NCBI RefSeq assembly: GCF_023229025.1
Contig: NZ_JALOAA010000017.1
Coordinates: 1 to 40,502, forward strand
Direction of reading: 5' to 3'
Source: Sulfurimonas sp.
GTDB taxonomy: Bacteria > Campylobacterota > Campylobacteria > Campylobacterales > Sulfurimonadaceae
Length of the DNA stretch: 40,502 bases
Shown: piece by piece, positions 30,847 to 37,386 of the stretch
Layout: each line of letters opens with the position of its first letter
Numbering within the stretch: position 1 is the first letter of the stretch
Translations under genes and position numbers: made by a program
The notes under the pieces: generated by a model
Database searches by the model: none
What the model saw: the letters and a program-made list of their open reading frames with translations, nothing else
Told to the model about the DNA's origin: nothing

Positions 30847-31443
30847 TTATAATTTTTCGCTGTTTTTAGCAAGGTACTCTGCAACACCTTCAGTTGAGGC
30901 CTTCATTCCCTCATCACCTTTTTGCCATCCGGCAGGACAAACTTCGCCATGCTCATCTGTAAACTGCATAGTATCTACCATTCTTATCATCTCATCAATA
31001 TTTCTACCTAGTGGAAGATCGTTGATTACTGCATGACGAACGATACCTTTTGCATCTATTAGGAATGAACCGCGAAGTGCAACTGATTCGTCAAAAAGCA
31101 CGTCATAGTCTTTAGAGATTTGTTTAGTCAAGTCTGCTACAAGCGGATACTTAATTCTTCCGATACCGCCCTTTTCTACAGGAGTCTCTCTCCATGCAAA
31201 GTGTGAAAACTGACTATCAACCGAAACACCTATAACATTTACGCCGCGCTCTTTAAACTCTTCAATCCTGTGAGAAAAAGCGATAATTTCAGAAGGACAT
31301 ACAAAAGTAAAGTCAAGCGGGTAAAAGAATAAAACTGTACCTTTTTCACCAAAGTTTTCTGATAATTTAAAGTCATCTACGATTGAGCCGTCTGCTAAAA
31401 CTGTTGTAGCTGTAAAATCTGGGGCTGGGTTTGTTACTAACAT
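30847..31443 (-). CDS. Typical 2-Cys peroxiredoxin (AhpC/Prx1 class)
   Basis: A 198-aa peroxidase that detoxifies H2O2 and peroxynitrite. Peroxidatic Cys49 is in DFTFVCPSE and resolving Cys169 is in GEVCPAGW. GGIG near residues 92-95 and the C-terminal YL are the pair that marks sensitivity to over-oxidation. Such a C-terminal arm also occurs in other bacterial Prx1-like enzymes. The start is ATG 31443, with AAAAGGA a few bases upstream. An in-frame ATG at 31482 has no ribosome site. It is separate from Bcp (2716-3186), so the cell has at least two peroxiredoxins of different class. The family is often called TsaA or AhpC. Confidence 0.93.
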   Translation of the reverse strand: MLVTNPAPDFTATTVLADGSIVDDFKLSENFGEKGTVLFFYPLDFTFVCPSEIIAFSHRIEEFKERGVNVIGVSVDSQFSHFAWRETPVEKGGIGRIKYPLVADLTKQISKDYDVLFDESVALRGSFLIDAKGIVRHAVINDLPLGRNIDEMIRMVDTMQFTDEHGEVCPAGWQKGDEGMKASTEGVAEYLAKNSEKL

Positions 31444-31530
31444 AATATATATCCTTTTAGTTTGTTTGCAAAATTCTAACAAAAGTATATTAATGAAAAT
31501 CTAAGCAACCAAAGTTATTCTCTTTTTTGA

Positions 31531-31536
31531 TATACT
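31531..31536 (+). promoter_or_regulatory. -10 box (TATACT) for metK
   Basis: TATACT after a T-run (TCTTTTTTGA). Transcription would start near 31543 and give a leader of about 40 bases. In it lies a small ATGGGG/CCCTAT hairpin (31548-31564), ahead of TAAGGA at 31572-31577. I see no SAM riboswitch. Confidence 0.55.
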
Positions 31537-31583
31537 TTCGTTGATTTATGGGGCTAGACCCTATATCTCAATAAGGAAAATCG

Positions 31584-32759
31584 ATGACAAAAGAAGCAAA
31601 TGCTCCAAAAGAGTATATCTTTACTTCAGAGTCTGTAACAGAAGGGCATCCTGATAAGATGGCAGATCAAATCAGTGATGCAATTTTGGATTATATTATT
31701 GAACATGATCCAAATGCACGCGTTGCGTGTGAGACAATGGTATCAAATGGTTTTTGTGTAATTGCAGGCGAAATGAAAACAACGGCTTATGCTCCAATGC
31801 AAGAGATTGTACGAAAAGTTGTCCAAGAGATTGGATACACAGATGCAACTTATGGTTTTGATTACCGCTCTGCTGCAGTTTTAAACACTATTGGAGAGCA
31901 ATCTCCTGATATTAGTCAAGGAGTAGATCAAGCCGGCGGAGAGATTGGTGCAGGCGATCAAGGGTTGATGTTTGGGTACGCTTGTCGTGAAACTGATGTT
32001 CTTATGCCTCTTCCTATATATTTGGCTCACCGCTTAGCGCAAAGATTAGCAGAGGTTCGTAAGGAGGGGATTATCCCTTATCTTCGCCCAGACGGCAAAG
32101 CTCAGATAAGTATCAAGTATATAGGAGATAAGCCTGTCTCAGTTGAGACTGTTGTTGTATCGACGCAGCATGCTCCAGAAATTTCTCAAGAAAAGATTCA
32201 TGAAGATGTGATAAAAGAGGTTATAAGAGCTGTTATTCCTGCCGAGCTTATGCATGATAAAACTATCTTTCATATTAACCCGACGGGAAAATTTGTTATA
32301 GGCGGTCCACAAGGTGACGCAGGACTTACCGGGCGAAAAATCATAGTAGATACATATGGTGGCAGTTGTCCTCATGGCGGTGGTGCATTTAGTGGAAAAG
32401 ACCCTACAAAGGTTGATAGAAGCGCTGCTTATGCATGTAGACATATAGCAAAAAATCTAGTAGCTGCCGGAGCATGTGACAGAGTAACTCTGCAGGTCTC
32501 TTATGCAATCGGCGTTGTTGAACCTATCTCCATCATGGTAGATACGCATAAAACAGGCATAGTGGATGAAGCAAAAATTGAAGCTTGCGTAAAAGAGCTT
32601 TTTGACCTCTCCCCTAAAGGGATTATAAACTCTTTAGATTTGCTTCGCCCTATTTATAGAAAAACAGCAGCTTATGGGCACTTTGGACGAGAAGAAGATG
32701 GATTTACATGGGAGAAAACAGATAGAGTTGATGATATTAAAGAGTATTTGAATATTTAA
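31584..32759 (+). CDS. metK: S-adenosylmethionine synthetase
   Basis: Makes SAM from ATP and methionine. Hallmarks: FTSESVTEGHPDKMADQISDAILD at the N-terminus, GEQSPDISQGV, GAGDQGLMFGYA, and the ATP/methionine site FVIGGPQGDAGLTGRKIIVDTYGG with GGGAFSGKDPTKVDRS near the middle. The length of 391 aa is standard. TAAGGA is 7 bases before the ATG. It appears to be a single-gene unit, ended by a strong hairpin at 32774-32797. Confidence 0.98.
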   Translation: MTKEANAPKEYIFTSESVTEGHPDKMADQISDAILDYIIEHDPNARVACETMVSNGFCVIAGEMKTTAYAPMQEIVRKVVQEIGYTDATYGFDYRSAAVLNTIGEQSPDISQGVDQAGGEIGAGDQGLMFGYACRETDVLMPLPIYLAHRLAQRLAEVRKEGIIPYLRPDGKAQISIKYIGDKPVSVETVVVSTQHAPEISQEKIHEDVIKEVIRAVIPAELMHDKTIFHINPTGKFVIGGPQGDAGLTGRKIIVDTYGGSCPHGGGAFSGKDPTKVDRSAAYACRHIAKNLVAAGACDRVTLQVSYAIGVVEPISIMVDTHKTGIVDEAKIEACVKELFDLSPKGIINSLDLLRPIYRKTAAYGHFGREEDGFTWEKTDRVDDIKEYLNI

Positions 32760-32773
32760 TAATAATCATTATC

Positions 32774-32797
32774 AAAACTCCCATGTGAGGGAGTTTT
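32774..32797 (+). terminator. Rho-independent terminator of metK
   Basis: AAAACTCCC (32774-32782) pairs with GGGAGTTTT (32789-32797) around a 6-base loop. It carries its own terminal T4 and lies 15 bases past the metK stop. Confidence 0.85.
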
Positions 32798-32801
32798 AAC
32801 A

Positions 32802-32838
32802 TTAAAAGAGTAACAAATTATCTTTGTTACTCTTTTAA
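32802..32838 (+). terminator. Second perfect 16-bp hairpin between metK and the ferredoxin gene
   Basis: TTAAAAGAGTAACAAA (32802-32817) pairs perfectly with its complement at 32823-32838 around a 5-base loop. It directly follows the metK terminator and lies 73 bases before the ferredoxin ATG. It could be a backup terminator, a terminator for the opposite strand or a structure in the ferredoxin leader. No ferredoxin promoter is clear. Confidence 0.7.
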
Positions 32839-32910
32839 GGAAGATTTTTTAGCTTTATTTAAAAATCTTTGGCTAAACTTACCGAGAAAATAAAAACTAG
32901 GAGAATCCTA

Positions 32911-33195
32911 ATGGCAGTAATTATTGGAGATACTTGTATTAACTGTGGTGCTTGTATAGATGAGTGCCCAGTAGAGGCAATTGTAGATGAGGATGATAAT
33001 CCAACAGGTGAAGAAATTTATTATGTATATGCAGATAAATGTGTAGAGTGTGTTGGTTATCATGACGAACCTGCTTGTGCTACCGCTTGTCCTACAGAGG
33101 GATGTATTACATGGGATGTTGTAGGCGAAAGTCCTGCACACCGTGAAGATATTACAGATGATATGCGCGGTATAGGCAAAGCTGTAGTAGAGTAA
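32911..33195 (+). CDS. 2[4Fe-4S] ferredoxin, Allochromatium type
   Basis: A 94-aa soluble electron carrier. The first cluster is held by CINCGACIDECP, the second by CVECVGYHDEPACATACP, in which eight residues separate the second and third Cys. This long spacing, plus the C-terminal extension after the last Cys-containing segment (EGCITWDVV), is the pattern of Allochromatium vinosum-type ferredoxins, whose clusters have very low potentials. In Campylobacterota such ferredoxins serve as partners of pyruvate and 2-oxoglutarate:ferredoxin oxidoreductases. TAGGAG is 7 bases before the ATG at 32911. An earlier ATG at 32869 has no ribosome site. Confidence 0.93.
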   Translation: MAVIIGDTCINCGACIDECPVEAIVDEDDNPTGEEIYYVYADKCVECVGYHDEPACATACPTEGCITWDVVGESPAHREDITDDMRGIGKAVVE

Positions 33196-33209
33196 TCTTT
33201 TCTTAACTA

Positions 33210-33248
33210 AAATCATAGGGTTTTACCCCTATGATTTATATCTTTTTT
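33210..33248 (+). terminator. Terminator downstream of the ferredoxin gene
   Basis: AAATCATAGGG (33210-33220) pairs with CCCTATGATTT (33227-33237) around a 6-base loop, and a run of six T begins at 33243. Confidence 0.8.
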
Positions 33249-33301
33249 AAAACATCTTTCAAAAATTTTTCTATTTTAGCTTAAATCAGACTCTTTTTAG
33301 G

Positions 33302-33307
33302 TACAAT
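33302..33307 (+). promoter_or_regulatory. Possible -10 box (TACAAT) for ndk
   Basis: TACAAT preceded by a short T-run. Transcription would start near 33314 and give a leader of about 29 bases with AGGAGA before the ATG at 33343. Confidence 0.45.
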
Positions 33308-33342
33308 TCCACTCTAATTTTATATATTAAACAGGAGATTTG

Positions 33343-33756
33343 ATGGAACGCACACTATCAATAATAAAACCAGATGCCGTAGCTAAGGGCGTTGTAGGTA
33401 AAATTTTAGATCGTTTTGAGAGCAATGGTTTAAAAATAGCAGCAACAAGAAAGATACAACTCTCCCGCGCAGATGCAGAAGCTTTTTATGCAGTTCACTC
33501 TGAGAGACCTTTCTTTGGTGATTTAGTTGATTTTATGATTAGCGGTCCGGTAGTTGTTTCTGTTTTAGAGGGTGAAAATGCAATGCAAAAGAACCGCGAT
33601 CTAATGGGTGCTACTAACCCTAAAGAAGCAGAAGCCGGCACAATTCGTGCAGACTTTGCTGAAAATATAGATGCTAATGCAGTTCATGGAAGTGATTCTG
33701 TTGAGAATGCAGCTGTAGAGATAGCGTTCTTTTTCTCTGAGAGAGAAATCTCTTAA
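33343..33756 (+). CDS. ndk: Nucleoside diphosphate kinase
   Basis: Balances NTP and dNTP pools by transferring the gamma phosphate through a phosphohistidine. The catalytic His115 is in NAVHGSDS, and ERTLSIIKPDAVAKGVVG and the RNRDLMGATNP-like segment (KNRDLMGATNP) are present. The length of 137 aa is typical. The start is ATG 33343, with AGGAGA five bases upstream. An overlapping TTG at 33340 is less likely. The DUF177-rpmF-plsX-fabH genes follow after 41 bases. Confidence 0.97.
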   Translation: MERTLSIIKPDAVAKGVVGKILDRFESNGLKIAATRKIQLSRADAEAFYAVHSERPFFGDLVDFMISGPVVVSVLEGENAMQKNRDLMGATNPKEAEAGTIRADFAENIDANAVHGSDSVENAAVEIAFFFSEREIS

Positions 33757-33797
33757 TCTATGAAGCAACTATTAATAAAGAGAGTCGAAACTCCTTT

Positions 33798-34148
33798 ATG
33801 AAAGTAGTATTACGAAAAGTAAGCTCTACGCCTTTAGAATTTGAAGTTACATCTAATGAAATGACTTTTAAAGGTTATTTACAGTATGATACCGACAAAT
33901 TAATTTTGCTAAAGGCAGAATTAAGTGGAGAAATTGACGTAAATTGTGATATTTGCGCTGATGAGTTTAAGCTTGATATTGATGAAGAGTTAGAATTTTT
34001 TATCTCAGACGGTCTTTATGAAAAGCATGAAGAGACCCTTTTAGATGTCGTGGAGTCGCTAAACTCTACAGTAGATTTAAATGAGATTCTAAGGTCTGAG
34101 ATAGAGCTTATAAAGAGTGATTATCACAACTGTAAAAATTGTAAATAA
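33798..34148 (+). CDS. DUF177/YceD-family protein
   Basis: A 116-aa protein of the YceD family, which is linked to 23S rRNA and large-subunit assembly in E. coli and plants. It has the family layout: an N-terminal strand-rich part, CDICADEF (CxxC) in the centre, and a final CKNCK (the second metal-like CxxC). Helical FISDGLYEKHEETLLDVVESLNS is in between. It lies directly before rpmF, as is common in bacteria, which supports the call. Start: ATG 33798 with GAGAG upstream. Confidence 0.85.
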   Translation: MKVVLRKVSSTPLEFEVTSNEMTFKGYLQYDTDKLILLKAELSGEIDVNCDICADEFKLDIDEELEFFISDGLYEKHEETLLDVVESLNSTVDLNEILRSEIELIKSDYHNCKNCK

Positions 34149-34288
34149 AGAGTAGCCTGCAACTACTCTGCCTCTAAAAGAGGCTAGCTTTATTAAAAAA
34201 CCAAAGGTCTTGCGACCATAGCGGTTAAAAGCGAAAAAAGGGATTTGTCCCTTTTGCGGAGAAATAAAATTAAACAAAGGAAAAAATT
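34149..34288 (+). promoter_or_regulatory. Structured 140-base rpmF leader
   Basis: Four short hairpins in a row. AGAGTAG/CTACTCT is at 34149-34169, GCCTCT/AGAGGC at 34170-34184, GGTC/GACC at 34206-34217, and AAAAGGGA/TCCCTTTT at 34236-34255. The last looks like a terminator, with its own T4, just before the rpmF ribosome site. An attenuator or autoregulatory leader is plausible, since this is the gene of a ribosomal protein. The same DNA could equally be a processing region. Confidence 0.5.
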
Positions 34289-34438
34289 ATGGCAGTACCT
34301 AAGAGAAGAGTCTCGCATTCACGTTCAGCGAAAAGAAGAACTCACTACAAAATAACTTTAGCAAAACCGGTTAAAGATAAAGACGGAACATACAAACTTC
34401 CACACCATATTAACCCAACAACCGGTGAGTATAAATAG
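34289..34438 (+). CDS. rpmF: 50S ribosomal protein L32
   Basis: A 49-aa basic protein. It begins MAVPKRRVSHSRSAKRR and ends HHINPTTGEYK, the L32 pattern. The zinc-binding Cys ribbon of some L32 proteins is absent, which makes this a Cys-free form. AAAGG is about 7-8 bases before the ATG at 34289. It lies between the DUF177 gene and plsX, three bases from the latter, the order widespread in bacteria. It is small and easy to miss in automated gene finding. Confidence 0.95.
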   Translation: MAVPKRRVSHSRSAKRRTHYKITLAKPVKDKDGTYKLPHHINPTTGEYK

Positions 34439-34441
34439 TTA

Positions 34442-35440
34442 ATGGTAAAGATTGCTATTGATGCAATGGGAGGGGACTTCGGTCCTAAGCCAATTGTTGA
34501 GGGCTGTATTCAGGCCCTTAAACATAAACTCTTTATTCCTATTCTTGTAGGTAAAGAGTCTGAAATTTTACCTTTGTTACCAAAGCGTTATAGAGATAAG
34601 ATTTCTATAGTTGAAGCAGATGATGTAATCTCCATGGATGATGCTGCAACCGATGCAGTCAAGAGAAAAGAGAGTTCTATTTACAAAGCTATCGAGTTAG
34701 TAAAAAACGGCGAAGCTCATGGAGTAGTCTCGGCTGGGCACAGTGGAGCAACTATGACATTGGCAACTCTTAGATTGGGGCGATTAAAAGGTGTTTTAAG
34801 ACCTGCACTTGTTGCTTTGATGCCTACGAAGAGTAGTAAAAAATCTGTTATACTTGACGTAGGGGCAAATGTTGACTCTAAAGCTGAACATCTATTACAG
34901 TTTGCTGTAATGGGCGGATGCTATGCAGAAGATATGTTTAAAGTAGCAACCCCATCAATAGGTCTTTTAGCAAACGGGGAAGAGAAAAGCAAGGGCAACG
35001 AAGTAACAAAAGCAGCATTTAAACTACTTGAGGGATACAAAGGGTTTAAAGGTAATGTTGAGGGGAGTGATATCTTCAATGCAAGCTGTGATGTTATAGT
35101 GTGCGATGGATTTGTCGGTAACCTAGTGCTTAAGGCATCTGAGGGCGTAGCTTCTACAATTAGTGGATTGATAAAAGATTATATAAGAAAATCCCCTGTA
35201 GCAATTACGGGAGCTCTTCTTATGAGAAAAGTGTTTAAACTTTTGAAAAAACAGATGAATTATGAAGAGATAGGCGGAGCTCCTCTTATCGGAATTCAAG
35301 GGTGTGCTATTGTAAGTCACGGCAAAAGTACTCCAAAAGCAATTAAAAATGCAATTTTTCAAGCAATAAACTATGTAGATACCGGTGTAAACGGGCATAT
35401 AGTCCAAAGGCTTGAAGCAATACAAAATAAGGAAATTTAA
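34442..35440 (+). CDS. plsX: PlsX, phosphate acyltransferase
   Basis: Makes acyl-phosphate from acyl-ACP and phosphate, the substrate of PlsY in phospholipid synthesis. The N-terminal IAIDAMGGDFGPKPIVEG, the VSAGHSGATMTLATLRLGRL segment and DGFVGNLVLKASEG are PlsX signatures. Length 332 aa. It begins three bases after rpmF and ends one base into fabH. The rpmF-plsX-fabH arrangement is the standard one. Confidence 0.96.
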   Translation: MVKIAIDAMGGDFGPKPIVEGCIQALKHKLFIPILVGKESEILPLLPKRYRDKISIVEADDVISMDDAATDAVKRKESSIYKAIELVKNGEAHGVVSAGHSGATMTLATLRLGRLKGVLRPALVALMPTKSSKKSVILDVGANVDSKAEHLLQFAVMGGCYAEDMFKVATPSIGLLANGEEKSKGNEVTKAAFKLLEGYKGFKGNVEGSDIFNASCDVIVCDGFVGNLVLKASEGVASTISGLIKDYIRKSPVAITGALLMRKVFKLLKKQMNYEEIGGAPLIGIQGCAIVSHGKSTPKAIKNAIFQAINYVDTGVNGHIVQRLEAIQNKEI

Positions 35441-36438
35441 TGGCATATGCAGCATTTCGCTCTATAGGTGCTTATGTTCCTAGTAAGATTCTTTCAAACG
35501 AAGACCTCTCAAAAATGGTAGATACGTCAGATGAATGGATAACTAAAAGAACAGGCATAAAAGAGAGACATATCGCTGCAAGTGATGAATTTACAAGTGA
35601 TATGGGCGCTAAAGCTGCTACGCTTGCAATAGAGAGAAGCGGCTTAGACAAGAGTGAAATCGATATGGTAGTTTGCGCTACTATTTCACCTGACTACTTC
35701 TGCATGCCTTCAACTGCAACTATTATAAGTACTAAACTTGGTCTTGGCAATGTAACGGCATTTGATATCTCTGCTGCATGTACCGGTTTTGTTTATGTTC
35801 TCTCAATAGCAAAGGCTTTTATAGAAGCAGGTATGAAAAAGAATGTTCTTATAATAGGTGCAGAAAAACTCTCCGCGATAACAGACTATAGCGACAGAGG
35901 TACATGTATTCTTTTTGGTGACGGTGCCGGAGCTGCCGTAATTAGTGCAACAGAGAATAAAGAAGAGGCTATTATAGATATTCATACCGGAGCAGATGGC
36001 AAATTTGCAGACCTTCTTATGACTCCAGACGGTGGAAGCGGAAGTGCACACGATACGCTCGAACAAGAAGCTTCAAGCTGCTTTATGCAGATGAAGGGGA
36101 ATGAGACATTCAAAGTAGCAGTAAAGACTTTGACAAAAGATGTTATAGATATACTTAGAGAAAATAATATACAAAGCGCTGATATTAAACATTTTGTACC
36201 CCATCAGGCAAATCTGAGAATTATAAAAGCGGTTGGCGATGCACTTAAGCTAAAAGATGAGCAGGTTGTATTAACGGTTGCAAAGTATGGAAACACGTCA
36301 GGTGCATCTATACCGATGGCGATTAATGATATATATGAGAGCGGCAAACTTCAAGCCGGTGAGCTTATGCTACTTGATGCTTTTGGCGGGGGATTGACAT
36401 GGGGTTCAGCCCTTGTCCCTTTTAGCCCGTTAAAATAA
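35440..36438 (+). CDS. fabH: FabH, 3-oxoacyl-ACP synthase III
   Basis: Starts fatty-acid synthesis by condensing acetyl-CoA with malonyl-ACP. The catalytic triad is Cys114 (SAACTGF), His255 (PHQANLR) and Asn285 (YGNTSGAS). DTSDEWITKRTGI at the N-terminus is diagnostic. 332 aa. The ATG overlaps the plsX stop by one base (TAATG), so the genes are coupled. A large palindrome follows in the intergenic region. Confidence 0.97.
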   Translation: MAYAAFRSIGAYVPSKILSNEDLSKMVDTSDEWITKRTGIKERHIAASDEFTSDMGAKAATLAIERSGLDKSEIDMVVCATISPDYFCMPSTATIISTKLGLGNVTAFDISAACTGFVYVLSIAKAFIEAGMKKNVLIIGAEKLSAITDYSDRGTCILFGDGAGAAVISATENKEEAIIDIHTGADGKFADLLMTPDGGSGSAHDTLEQEASSCFMQMKGNETFKVAVKTLTKDVIDILRENNIQSADIKHFVPHQANLRIIKAVGDALKLKDEQVVLTVAKYGNTSGASIPMAINDIYESGKLQAGELMLLDAFGGGLTWGSALVPFSPLK

Positions 36439-36441
36439 CTC

Positions 36442-36538
36442 TTTTGCCAGATTTCTTCGTTGAAATTTGGTTTTCTTTCGTCACATACTTTAGTATGCTC
36501 CTCAACAAAACCAAACTTCGCCTCGAACTATGACAAAA
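36442..36538. repeat. Large imperfect palindrome between fabH and the HIT gene
   Basis: Centred at 36490/36491. The core is CATACT-TT-AGTATG (36484-36497). TTTGGTTTT (36466-36474) pairs symmetrically with AAAACCAAA (36507-36515). Outer arms pair partly (TTTTG 36442-36446 with CAAAA 36534-36538, offset by one). The two genes converge, so a two-way terminator is likely. The conserved-looking extended form suggests a dispersed repeat. Confidence 0.75.
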
Positions 36539-36589
36539 TGGAGAATTTTAACAATCTAAAATAAGTACTTTTATTGTATTTATAATTTT

Positions 36590-36958
36590 TTACAAGCTTT
36601 CTAAAGCTTTTTTAACTCTTTTATGAAACTCTTTCTCATCTGGAAGATTTAGGTTGCTTTCTCTTAATTTTTCACCCCACATTGGGTTTGGAAAATAGCT
36701 GTCCTCTTCAAATCTTGCCATGACATGTATGTGAACACGCGGCAGCATATTTGCAAATGATGCCATATTTATCTTTTTAGGGTTATAGTATTTTTTCATC
36801 TCATCTTCTACGACATCAAAAACTTCCCATAGTCTCATGCGAAGCTCCTTGGGTACATCTCCCAACTCTTTGTACGGCTCTTTTGTAAATATTTTCAGCC
36901 ATGGGATTTGACTTGGCTCTTTTTCTATATATAGTTCATTATCTTCAAAAATAGTCAT
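36590..36958 (-). CDS. HIT-family (histidine-triad) protein
   Basis: A 122-aa nucleotide-binding protein. The histidine-triad segment is PRVHIHVMARF: the middle and last histidines are kept and the first is Arg, a variant seen in some HIT hydrolases. The N-terminal part (PSQIPWLKIFTKEPYKELGDVPKELR) is the usual strand-helix. It is probably a hydrolase of dinucleoside polyphosphates or adenylated compounds, but the substrate is not read from the sequence. It is a single gene transcribed toward fabH. Confidence 0.86.
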   Translation of the reverse strand: MTIFEDNELYIEKEPSQIPWLKIFTKEPYKELGDVPKELRMRLWEVFDVVEDEMKKYYNPKKINMASFANMLPRVHIHVMARFEEDSYFPNPMWGEKLRESNLNLPDEKEFHKRVKKALESL

Positions 36959-36979
36959 ATTTTCTCTTTTTTTATGTAA

Positions 36980-36985
36980 ATTATA
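36980..36985 (-). promoter_or_regulatory. -10 box (TATAAT) for the HIT gene
   Basis: Minus-strand TATAAT 21 bases before the ATG at 36958, with transcription starting near 36973. AAGAGAAA serves as a weak ribosome site. Confidence 0.5.
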
Positions 36986-37053
36986 TCAGATTAACTGATT
37001 TAGAAGAGTTTTTTAAATAGATTCGCTATCCTTACATAAAAAAAGGATAAAGA

Positions 37054-37353
37054 GTGAAACTTTTACAAATAGATTTTCCTTACAATGGAGTAATGGGTAG
37101 AGAGATGGCAGAAGCGTTTGATGAGTTGGCAAAATCTATCAGCAAAGAAAAAGGTCTTGTTTTTAAAATTTGGACAGAGAACCCTCAGACACAAGAGGCA
37201 GGTGGAATTTATGTTTTTGAAGATTTAAAATCACTGGAGGCATACTTACAGATGCATACAAAAAGGCTTGAGAGTTCTGGAGTCACGGGAATAAGATCTA
37301 AAATTTTTGATATTAACGAGACGCTTTCAGCTATTACGAAAGCGCCGCTGTAG
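37054..37353 (+). CDS. ydhR: YdhR-family putative monooxygenase
   Basis: A 99-aa dimeric alpha-beta barrel protein very like E. coli YdhR. The shared pattern is LLQIDFPYNGVMGREMAE, then FKIWTENPQTQEAGGIYVFEDLKSLEAYL and HTKRLESSGV. The family is structurally related to small monooxygenases, but no substrate is known. The GTG start at 37054 has AAAGGA upstream. A CGCTTTC/GAAAGCG hairpin lies at 37322-37344 inside the coding end, and an AT-rich palindrome (TTAAAATATTTTAA, 37360-37373) follows in the gap to the convergent helicase gene. Confidence 0.88.
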   Translation: MKLLQIDFPYNGVMGREMAEAFDELAKSISKEKGLVFKIWTENPQTQEAGGIYVFEDLKSLEAYLQMHTKRLESSGVTGIRSKIFDINETLSAITKAPL

Positions 37354-37386
37354 AGGTAGTTAAAATATTTTAATTACTTAGTAGCT

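Noticed and set aside
31543..31583. A possible SAM riboswitch before metK
   Set aside because: The leader is only about 40 bases with one small hairpin, too short for known SAM-binding structures.
32139..32444. A 101-aa open frame opposite metK
   Set aside because: It lies wholly antisense inside metK and contains no motif. It is a shadow of the real gene.
32908..33216. A 102-aa open frame opposite the ferredoxin gene
   Set aside because: It mirrors the Cys-rich ferredoxin on the other strand and has no ribosome site.
34206..34223. A string (GCGACCATAGCG) in the rpmF leader resembling the 5' part of 5S rRNA
   Set aside because: About 12 bases match, and the rest of 5S does not follow. Chance or a shared hairpin is more likely.
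35123..35455. A 110-aa open frame opposite plsX
   Set aside because: It is antisense to a clear plsX gene and has no family features.
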